Positions 60,601-64,000 of a stretch of 64,000 nt of DNA are shown here, in pieces. The notes beneath the pieces are model-generated. The model was not told the DNA's origin. It did not search any database and saw only the letters and a list, made by a program, of their open reading frames with translations. A program made the translations under genes and the position numbers. The stretch is from the NCBI RefSeq assembly GCF_037975245.1, contig NC_092582.1, positions 18,254,577-18,318,576 on the forward strand, in the 5' to 3' direction. The DNA is from Apostichopus japonicus. Its lineage: Eukaryota > Echinodermata > Holothuroidea > Aspidochirotida > Stichopodidae. Numbering within the stretch: position 1 is the stretch's first letter; every line of letters starts with the position of its first letter.

Positions 60601-63302
60601 AGGAGGAACCAGCGGCCTTATTTGTATTGCCTGAATCTTAGGGCTCAAGTGGTGTGATCTATGACTCACCTCAATATTTGAGACTGGGTGGGGAAGGTTA
60701 TGCTCAAAATGAATCTATTACAATTTCTTTTTACAAAAAGTTTTAGCCTCTAAAAATACTAAAGAGAATACAAAAAATGGAATTGACTTTTACTTCCTCC
60801 CTTAGTTGCTTACAGCTGTCTTCTGATAGCCTAAAACACTCACACTCAACTGTGTATAAGAGTGAACAGTGTTGTGCATTCAAGACCTGTTATATCCCAT
60901 TTACTACTGGGTGGTGTAATGTCAAAGATAAATACGTTCATTATCAATGCATCTCAGTAATGAATACACTACAGTCACTGGTTGATCAATAACTTCTCAT
61001 CCTATTAAGTTAAGTTGGAACCCTGTCTAATCCAAGGGCAAAACAATAGAGTGAAAGAAAAAAAAATCAGCAAAGCAAAACATTTTGCTGTCAGTGTGCA
61101 ACTATGACATCACACCTGTTTGCTTCAAGTTCACCAAAAATGCTACCAGTTTTGGCAGGTTGGTGTAGATGGGAAAGGCCATGATTTGATCCGAGAGGTG
61201 AAAGTGTCATCCTTGTTGAAAACTCGATCAAACCGAGTTAGTTTTGGTGTTTTTGCAGTGACATAGTACAGTACATCCTATACCCTGCCCATAGCCCATT
61301 GCACTTGTAACCTGAACGAATCTGTTGGGGAAGTGGTGTATACAGAATTCAGGCATGAGCTTTTTCCGCGAATTCGCGGAATATCCGTTATTTCTTTTCT
61401 ACCTTTGGGTCAAAAACTATTACCCTAACACACTGTAGCATACGCAAACTGGAGCCTATACCGCAATTTTTGCAAAGCTCTGTGATTTATATTTTACCCC
61501 AGGCTCATCCCTGAGTATTACAGTGATATAGTTATCTCATAAAATTTGGCATTTGAGACTATACACACATTCAGTTCGAATGCACATATATCTATATGCT
61601 ATTCTTTAATCTTGTCATCCTATGTTGTACACTCCTCACCTTAAAACCAAATCAAGACAGCAATTTCTGCTCATGTAGCTCTCACATTTTCCAAACAGAA
61701 AAAAAAAAGCGAGGCATTCAAAGTCTTAGGTAAATTGATAGCTCGGATCGATCCGGGATAGAATCCGTTATTAGCAAATGCTCTCGCGAATCTCCTCTCC
61801 TCTCCTCTCTCGGTGATGCAAGTAATAGAGCGATGACGTTCTCAGGGTTGCAGAAGAGCAGAGGGACGGAGTAAATTTCTGTCAGCTCGGATAATTTGCC
61901 GTGATTTTCCGACCGGAGGCTGAGAGGAGTGTGGGCGGTACAGAATCTGAGAGAGATATGCCTCAGGTTTTGTCTGGGGCTGTTTGAAAACTTGCTCTTT
62001 TCTTTCTTTTTTTTTCTTCTCTCTGTCTATTTTGCTCGCTCTGTGGGTCTGCCTCTCGCAGACAGTCGCAGGATCAAATGGAAGATGTTAACCTTTCAAT
62101 TGATTCAACTGCTGTAGCCAAAGTGATTAATTTCTCATTAGGTGTGATTTTGTTGTCTCGAGTGGAGCGACTCACGGAAGATGGTGAAGAGGGATTTTAT
62201 GTAATTGCTTGTGCGTCGTACGATTTTCCTGTGGATTGTAGCCCGTAAAATTAAATCTCACATGCTCGAAAACTTCAAACAGTTCCCCTTGCTATGTTTG
62301 AAAATAATCACCAAAACAATATATTCCTTAGTTTGAGCAGGTCTAAGGCAAAATATTCATTTAAATCTGACCTTTTATGATTGCATCCCATGTCATCTAA
62401 ATGGCAATATTGTGTTTGGAATTAAAGGTCATTAGTAAGTTGGCCCTCCAAATATGCTAGAAAGTCAAATAATGTTTATTCATGTTGAAACTTTAACGAG
62501 AATATATATTTGCCACCGTCATAGCATATTTTCCATTCCTAGTCATGTCTTCTAATTGTCTGATGACTATGATTTGGGGAGTTGGAACTTCTCAGAAAAT
62601 TCCCTTTCAAAATTTGAACAATTTTTAAGCGTGCTAAGTTTGCCAATACTGATGAGCTCTTAAGGAAACTGAACACTCACTTTTCCTTGTGTGAAAGACC
62701 TGATCACATATTCACAAATGTCAGTTGTAGTGAATATTCATTATATGTTGCCTTATATGGTTGGTTATGTCATTAAAGGAGCAACCTGTATTCAAAATCA
62801 AGAAAACATCTCAACAATTTTGACTATTTAATGAACTAATCATTTGATCGAGAATAATTGTTAAATCATGGAGACTGACCCTACCCTTTTACTGATTGTG
62901 CCCTTTTTAATGGCAGCTAACCCATTCTATTCTATTCATTTGGATGGGTTTTTAAGTTTGACTTAATTCCAAAGAATTCTTTGTTCCTTTAATATTTGAT
63001 TCAGTCCTCTCTTGCCTGTGTCTCCTATACACATATCTTTATGTTGTGCAGTTGTAATTTTGTATTTAACTTCCATCTGAACACACAACCGTAGTTGAAA
63101 ATGAATGTTGTCGTAAATCACAGTTATATATCGTCTGTTGTGATGTTTTATGCATCATTGTGATTCATTAGTCATCGCTGATGTTTTAACTTACTGGATC
63201 CCTGTTTCTTCTTTTCTCTCGGATTGCAGGAGTGATGGTAAAGAACATATAATTACTGCCGACAGCCATTATAGCAGAATGGAGTGGCTTCAGAGTCTAC
63301 AG
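39557..63302 (+). CDS. PH-domain protein, N-terminal part (3 coding exons, 3' end outside window)
   Basis: Coding exons 39557-39611, 53924-54092 and 63230-63302 join in phases 1 and 2 and encode about 99 residues forming one pleckstrin-homology fold. Strand 1 is YGYLLHRPGG, then LGRLKKKRYWFVL, then CEIVLYKSQ, then PLVSVDIKDAC, then LQFLIS, then DGKEHIITADS, and the final helix SRMEWLQSLQ has the invariant Trp. PH domains bind phosphoinositides or proteins and recruit to membranes. The pattern P-L-x-x-x-D-I-x-D-A-C faintly recalls TBC1D2-type PH domains, but the family cannot be named from this part. The start is ATG 39557 or the adjacent 39560; an in-frame TGA at 39515-39517 lies upstream. 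The 14.3-kb first coding intron hosts the hAT and DIRS elements. Confidence 0.85.
39637..39895. repeat. AT-rich TTATA/ATATT satellite-like tract
   Basis: About 250 bp of tattatatta-type units directly after the start-codon exon. Spurious ORFs rich in Tyr/Ile/Leu come from it. Confidence 0.9.
41248..41519 (+). repeat. Imperfect tandem duplication, period about 140 bp
   Basis: 41248-41387 and 41391-41519 share ggtactctcc...ggatttgtact...gactccc...cagaaatctag...agagcct-gtactcct in order. Confidence 0.75.
45220..46102. mobile_element. Non-autonomous hAT transposon, 883 bp, with perfect 8-bp TSD
   Basis: Ends CAGACCTGTCAAC ... GTTGACAGGTCTG form a perfect 13-bp TIR, flanked on both sides by TTCATGAG (45212-45219 and 46103-46110). 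Subterminal ctcccggttttt repeats lie on both sides (45255-45320, 46035-46050) in the same orientation. The interior has no transposase-like ORF. 8-bp TSD and CAG-type ends indicate hAT. The perfect TSD suggests a fairly recent insertion. Confidence 0.92.
46177..46327 (+). repeat. DIRS left inverted terminal repeat
   Basis: Begins atttacttcgctcctcg, then ttacctgtctcctcacaacc. It is the inverse complement of 52510-52641 with few differences. The outermost 16 bp (atttacttcgctcctc) are left-specific. Confidence 0.9.
46328..46898 (+). other. DIRS 5' untranslated region
   Basis: No ORF of note between the left ITR and the ORF1 ATG. It presumably carries the element's promoter; no TATA box is clear. 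Confidence 0.6.
46899..49013 (+). CDS. DIRS ORF1, gag-like nucleic-acid-binding protein, 704 aa
   Basis: ATG to TAG. The N-terminus has a Cys cluster C8-x2-C11 ... C26-x2-C29-x2-C32 ... C38-x2-C41, a zinc-binding-like arrangement common in DIRS ORF1 proteins. Residues about 80-290 are highly charged (Arg/Glu/Ser, RS-like). The middle region (about 370-620) looks folded, and the C-terminal 70 residues are Arg/Pro/Gly rich, suiting RNA binding. The role as structural protein is inferred from position and composition. Its TAG (49011-49013) is the only stop in this frame as far as 51953. Confidence 0.85.
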   Translation: MSRNPLKCINCSMFRPGRAWDEHDLCPKCRSCTRRDPCLVCIKFTPAQWQDIDLWLEGLRSKLQGRLDSIPSAIGAPEVPGITGDREEEGLVEREVEESGQERAEGEKEVEREERERIPLTAPATSGSVTARGKGRSKGKAPAKKRPPKQRHSSAGLETPSQSGPQLNKPTERGLPAVGGSGPKERVTEGTRRRSRSRSREPDREPERRVPTEIPARESRERESSRRPRRERSGSHTKSPRRRERKRYSPISDESSDSSDDGYRRSKRRRRSPRRHQEEEPAWLSKLTGLLRPLLEQRTSTVADVAPGPTSPVPTMTPQPAPDPDALDCRASVNLSGLEDEGEPIDPDPLDYDPMEDSFGHNYEPEEAPVTGGALPQELITRAADIFRRHLGFEEPETQPQKAGRVSKLTATGEASYKPKTTVPVDATCYDRFEAIANKTKWTAFPARADRAVRVPDEAWRDLFRSPTIPQEAKERLKAEQGASSTHVFKTPDQRKLEELLVEVDMAARSGMKFASVLMLSAEVLMRHHQQLPEDSSQVSRDEAGQLLLLLGPLVRLAYDQFARIATRSVKARRQNIVSAIHWPSTEAKDRMLELPILGEDLFAGCFQKKLQEEVARRETLAKSEFRPPPTQRTRPFRPRESRAPRGTRAAPAKSMSRGALRGRSRGAAFPPTRPWPPRGGRGSTSTRRDSDRSSTRPAFAARP
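48868..51054 (+). CDS. DIRS reverse transcriptase-RNase H-methyltransferase-like ORF
   Basis: The frame opens after TGA at 48865-48867 and overlaps the last 146 nt of ORF1. No ATG precedes the RT core; the first possible non-AUG is GTG at 48970, used here for residue numbering. RT motifs: TVDLREAYLHI, PFGLATAPRTF, and the catalytic Y226-LDD-WLVV (49645-49656). RNase H: D393 (TTDASLSGWG), E425 (NILEMMA), D450 (FTDNTT) and D501 (MADALSRG). After about residue 530 comes the DIRS methyltransferase-like region with TIDLFATHKNN and APFWPRRPWF. The product copies the element RNA. Expression probably needs frameshifting or non-AUG initiation. Confidence 0.92.
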   Translation, partial: AEELSEAEAGGQPSLRPAPGPPEEAEARRRPDGTVTAPPPDQRSPPGPRGAHLTAAIPPVGGILSNFSQQWVFIGGDKWVLDTVRHGYKIEFSSSPPFGGGGRQTLTPTDPVKRLALEGEILALLAKQAITRVPEETGPLFRSSFFLTKKRDGSWRPILNLKPLNTKHIRPKHFRMETLNLILPLLRKGMWAATVDLREAYLHILIHREHRRFLAFRYAEQDYQFWALPFGLATAPRTFTRVAGAVVAYLRKRGVTLYVYLDDWLVVGNSLSEATNNVHKTLQTLQELGWIVNQKKSRLSPSQTIQFLGAILDFTTGVARPSEERVAAVKATTQQILAHRGSPMGTWLRALGLMASLVDIVRLCRLHMRPLQLHLLRSADPTDPDKTTLIYRSEEVTQHFRWWLDPNNWSSGVPFAIQLPMTSITTDASLSGWGAHWSNRTAWGTWSQTERSLHINILEMMAVKRALEAFNDHVQGTITTIFTDNTTVVAYINRQGGTHSERLCRLAWEVITAAEDSGMILRASHIAGKLNVMADALSRGHIDPNEWSLEQETCDRIFSIFGKPTIDLFATHKNNKLQTFCSRRFHPLAYHTDAMSLSWDRMEAYIFPPLCMIGQVLRKIRNCKGRFTLIAPFWPRRPWFAEIPQLLMDVPVSLPDKPHLLSQRQGTLSHPDIKGLQLVAWRLSGLPYDREAFQKTLEGERPQRLTIPVCGSSTNGADRDRYCCLLPL
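49077..51956 (+). CDS. DIRS tyrosine recombinase (start uncertain; conserved part about 50900-51956)
   Basis: Frame 0, open from 49014; the first ATG is 49077. Only the last 320 or so residues resemble a protein domain: an N-terminal core-binding part (TYDSRLRKFDQWC, ISTIR-like VSTIRNYRSAI), then catalytic Arg in SARRRSCLHAL (765-767, 51369-51377), H885-x2-R888 in AHDVRGVAAS (51729-51740) and nucleophile Y921 (51837-51839) in ACYLTD. This R-H-R-Y set is that of lambda-integrase-type recombinases. The enzyme integrates the circular DNA copy. The upstream 600 codons overlap the RT frame and are Pro/Arg/His rich, so they are probably not protein. The TAA lies inside the internal complementary region. 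Confidence 0.9.
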   Translation: MGIYWRGQVGVGHSQTRVQNRILLQPTFRGRRKADTHTHGPRQTLSPRRGNSGPAGQAGNYKSSGRDGTALPVLLLSDQKTGRLLASHPKPKTPEHKTHPTKTLPYGDLKLNITPTQKGHVGGDRRLTGSLPAHIDTQRTPTIPSVPVRRARLPVLGAPIRPSHGSQNLHESRGSSSRLPQKKRSHPLRISRRLVGSREQPIGSNQQRPQNAPDPSRTGLDREPEEITAIALPDDPVPRGHTGLHHRGSPTLRRKSRGSQGDHTTDLGTPGVTNGDMAPGPGTHGQPRRYSETVQATHATPATAPPEVRRPYRPRQNNAHLQVRGGHPTLSMVARPKQLEFRGTLCDTATNDIDNDGRVTVRMGSSLEQSHSMGDVVPNRKISPHQHPRDDGGQKSPGSFQRPRTGNDNHNLHRQHDSGGLHQSAGGHPLRETVPTRVGGDNSGRGLRHDPTGFPHRGQAQRDGGRLIQGAHRPQRMVSGTGDLRQNLLDLRQAHDRPVRNTQEQQTPDLLFQTIPPPGLPHGRNVPLLGPHGGVYLPPAVYDRTSPQKNSELQGQVHTNSPVLASQTLVRRDPSAPHGRPSESTGQAPPIVPETGNSLPPRHQGVTISCLEAVRSSLRQRGFSEDARRGTTAATYDSRLRKFDQWCRPRQILLPAASVTQIADFLLSLFGEGKQVSTIRNYRSAIAAIHQGFPDGSTLSNNPYIAQLIKGMANRRPQIRRLAPSWGLSAVLHALAGPPYEPMANASLAALTKKTLFLVAVASARRRSCLHALSTKQNHIRFEGHGVRMVPDPSFIAKNQTLTFLPGDIFIPEIKTMSSVAEDKRWCPVRALKWYLSKTEKLRQSTSLFIIPRPPYAAASKDTLSRWLVEIIRPFTSGTSRPRAHDVRGVAASTALFAGIPIEDILKAAAWRTPTTFVACYLTDTLHAVAAFGSAVMRGPVGNRSHPSGLPPSGSATRC
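51949..52047 (+). repeat. DIRS internal complementary region (ICR)
   Basis: The first part (51949-51994, ggtgctaaggttgtgagg ... gaagtaaat) is the inverse complement of the left ITR end. The second (51995-52047, attccaaaacttactgg ... acctgtctcc) is the inverse complement of the right ITR end, with one C/T difference. It therefore mirrors the junction of the two element ends, as needed to template a closed circle in the DIRS replication model. Confidence 0.92.
52048..52509 (+). other. DIRS 3' untranslated region with strong hairpin
   Basis: No convincing ORF. Contains the inverted repeat at 52444-52489, listed separately. Confidence 0.7.
52444..52489 (+). repeat. 17-bp stem hairpin in DIRS 3' region
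   Basis: Outer stem acgggagt (52444-52451) with actcccgt (52482-52489). Inner stem gggggtggc (52456-52464) with gccaccccc (52473-52481). There is a 4-nt bulge and an 8-nt loop. All 17 pairs are Watson-Crick. Function unknown; a 3'-end or packaging signal is possible. Confidence 0.85.
52510..52683 (+). repeat. DIRS right inverted terminal repeat
   Basis: Inverse complement of the left ITR up to ggagacaggtaag, then a right-specific extension of about 45 bp (ctcgtcactcgtaaatatcc, then ccagtaagttttggaatt). Unequal ITR tips are typical of DIRS elements. Confidence 0.9.
52684..53923 (+). other. Intron 3' part upstream of the second PH exon
   Basis: Holds the palindromic DIRS-derived element (53229-53468) and the 168-bp duplication reaching into the exon. 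Otherwise single-copy-looking DNA. Confidence 0.65.
53229..53468 (+). mobile_element. Compact non-autonomous DIRS-derived element, 240 bp
   Basis: Starts gcttacctgtttcctcacaa, then cgtagcaccctcact, and ends gtgctaaggttgtgggg, then agacaggtaagctcttcac. The outer arms are inverted and match the ITR cores of the element that ends 545 bp upstream. The interior is only about 150 bp with no ORF. Confidence 0.75.
53624..53959 (+). repeat. 168-bp tandem duplication spanning an intron/exon border
   Basis: 53624-53791 and 53792-53959 differ at one base (C at 53634, A at 53802). Each copy includes the acceptor tatcttgcag and the first 36 nt of the PH exon. Confidence 0.95.
53924..54092 (+). CDS. PH-domain exon (strands 1-6)
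   Basis: Acceptor atcttgcag, donor gtgagt, phase 1 to phase 2. Reads LGRLKKKRYWFVLHKN, then CEIVLYKSQTEIDQPLVSVD, then ACITLLLENNLQFLIS. R-Y-W-F-V-L is the classic PH strand-2 motif. Confidence 0.92.
54160..54345 (+). repeat. DIRS-type ITR relic (left-end type)
   Basis: actctcctgtctcctcaaaa, followed by acagcactcttggtctgcc and, further on, gaagtgttggtaaaccc. It follows the same order as the intact left ITR (core, gcac, ctacc, ctggtaaa). Confidence 0.55.
55436..55522 (+). repeat. DIRS-type ITR relic (right-end type)
   Basis: gtgctgagattgtgaggtaa, then caggtaagtttgtcactc, then aagatatccaaacca and gttagttttgagg. It parallels the intact right ITR 52616-52680. It may be the other end of a 1.36-kb decayed element starting at 54160. 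Confidence 0.65.
55545..55753 (+). repeat. Direct duplication, period about 104 bp
   Basis: 55545-55645 and 55649-55753 share tgcaggatccacctc, tgtagggctt, acacatag-gatgagtta, gatccacat and taacagttagaacatgtaa in order. Confidence 0.85.
57105..57265 (+). repeat. DIRS-type ITR relic (left-end type), well preserved
   Basis: cttcactgcgctcctctctt, then acctgtctcgacgc, then ctggtaatattttagcact, then gcgcccccttgaccc and cgtcctcctt. It parallels the intact left ITR along its whole 150 bp. Confidence 0.8.
59541..59735 (-). repeat. Dispersed repeat family R1, copy B (inverted)
   Basis: Reverse complement of the family copy at 20944-21134. The two copies are 38 kb apart in opposite orientation. Confidence 0.75.
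60091..60630 (+). repeat. 30-bp minisatellite, about 18 copies
   Basis: Unit ttagtattgcagaaggaacc then agcggcctta, with variants (g/a in agcggcc/agcgacc; ttag/tttg). The period is divisible by three and stop-poor, so frames on both strands (118 and 94 codons) stay open as 10-residue repeats. These are not taken as genes. Confidence 0.95.
61088..61136 (+). repeat. Dispersed repeat family R2, copy B
   Basis: gtcagtgtgcaactatgaca, then tcacacctgtttgcttc and aagtt. Partner of 26826-26876. Confidence 0.6.
63230..63302 (+). CDS. PH-domain exon (last strand and C-terminal helix)
   Basis: Acceptor ggattgcag, donor gttagt, phase 2 to 0. Reads SDGKEHIITADSHYS, then RMEWLQSLQ. The helix Trp is the most conserved PH residue. 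Confidence 0.9.
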
Positions 63303-63319
63303 GTTAGTAAAGACAAATC

Positions 63320-63635
63320 TACTTTCTGAATATTCATGTTGGAGATGAAAACATCATGTATTTGTGTGTATGTAATGTTTACTATCTGAATATTCATATT
63401 AGAGACACAAACAACATGTACTTGTGTGTATGTAATGTTTGCTATCTGAATATTCATATTAGAGACACAAACATCATGTACTTGTGTGTATGTAATGTTT
63501 ACTATCTGAATATTCATGTTAGAGACAAAAACATGTACTTGTGTGTTGTAATGTTTACTATCTGAATATTCATGTTAGTGACAAAAACATCATGTACTTG
63601 TGTGTATGTATCATTTACTATCTGAATATGTAATG
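63320..63635 (+). repeat. 60-bp tandem repeat, 5 to 6 copies
   Basis: tctgaatattcat recurs at about 63325, 63385, 63445, 63505 and 63561, with a final partial copy at 63621. Units contain acttgtgtgtatgtaatgtt. It starts 18 bp after the donor of the PH exon. Confidence 0.92.
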
Positions 63636-63917
63636 TTGTAAGAAAGATATTTTGGTGATTTTTACTTCATTATTGATAATTTCACGTTGAATTTATGTTC
63701 TATAAATTTTGATATCGTAAAACCAGAACAACACTGCTACAGTTCGACTGACACTGCTGTTGGTTAGATGGTGAGATAAAATTAGACTTAGATTTAGATT
63801 GGATCGGATCAGATTATAGTAGATCGACTCAGATGTGATCGGATCAGGTCGGTTCGGTTCAGATTAGTTTACATAGGGAGATATATTTTTATGAAAGGTT
63901 TTTGTAATTTACTTAAA

Positions 63918-63985
63918 TTTCTCCTCTCTTACCTGTCTCCAGTTTATTTATGCACTTTTCTGATTTACCTTATAACCAGTAATTG
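63918..63985 (+). repeat. DIRS-type ITR relic (left-end type) at window end
   Basis: tttctcctctcttacctgtc then tccagtttatttatgcact, then ttataaccagtaatt. It follows the left ITR order loosely and may continue beyond the window. Confidence 0.5.
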
Positions 63986-64000
63986 TTATGGGGAAGTTAA

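Larger units (their letters stand above)
54093..63229 (+). other. Intron between PH exons 2 and 3
   Basis: 9.1 kb with ITR relics, a direct duplication (55545/55649), repeat R1 copy B, the 30-bp minisatellite and repeat R2 copy B. Two non-repetitive segments (58480-58790 and 61740-61960) are richer in GC and CpG than the rest. No further splice-bounded coding segment was recognised. Confidence 0.6.
63303..64000 (+). other. Intron after the third PH exon, to window end
   Basis: The 60-bp tandem repeat, a GATCGGATCAGAT-type short repeat (63790-63870) and a terminal ITR relic. No coding sequence seen. Confidence 0.6.

Noticed and set aside
60156-60669. Repeat-encoding ORFs on both strands (118 and 94 codons)
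   Set aside because: They are a by-product of a 30-bp minisatellite with no start, splice or homology support.
1-64000. CRISPR arrays, operons, prokaryotic signals
   Set aside because: The spliced genes, DIRS and hAT elements show a eukaryotic nuclear genome. The regular repeats found are minisatellites without spacers.

Overview
This is an animal nuclear window: AT-rich, intron-dense, full of simple repeats and decayed transposons, with long non-coding stretches. The gene families, the intron sizes and an intact DIRS retrotransposon fit a marine invertebrate deuterostome, possibly an echinoderm. The species cannot be fixed from the sequence alone.

Region 1 (about 1-19 kb, + strand) holds the 3' half of a RALGPS1/2 orthologue, a Ras-family GEF for Ral with a C-terminal PH domain. 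Thirteen exons, 1760 to 17075, join in consistent splice phase. They encode about 350 residues: the end of the RasGEF domain, a Ser/Pro-rich linker that includes a 36-nt microexon, and a complete PH domain ending in LMSFE-stop. The 3'UTR carries an 80-bp tandem repeat. The introns hold a tRNA-derived SINE head, a 0.5-kb pyrimidine-rich satellite-like tract, a near-palindromic hairpin and a 156-bp hAT-type MITE.

Region 2 (about 19-27 kb) is apparently intergenic, with simple repeats, a probable hAT relic and one half of an inverted dispersed repeat pair. Region 3 (about 27-64 kb, + strand) is the 5' part of a second gene. A tentative non-coding first exon ends at 27488. The start-codon exon is 39501-39611, with a uORF whose stop overlaps the start codon. 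Exons 53924-54092 and 63230-63302 complete an N-terminal PH domain, and the gene continues past the window.

The 14.3-kb intron of that second gene carries a perfect-TSD hAT element (45220-46102) and, 75 bp further on, an apparently intact 6.5-kb DIRS-type tyrosine-recombinase retrotransposon (46177-52683). The DIRS element has a gag-like ORF, an RT/RNase H/methyltransferase-like ORF, a tyrosine recombinase ORF, split inverted terminal repeats and an internal complementary region that joins copies of both ends. Short relics of related ITRs occur elsewhere in the window, including a compact palindromic non-autonomous element at 53229-53468. The DIRS element is the most notable system in the window, mainly for its reading-frame layout: no ATG for the RT frame, and a single UAG between the gag frame and the recombinase frame.
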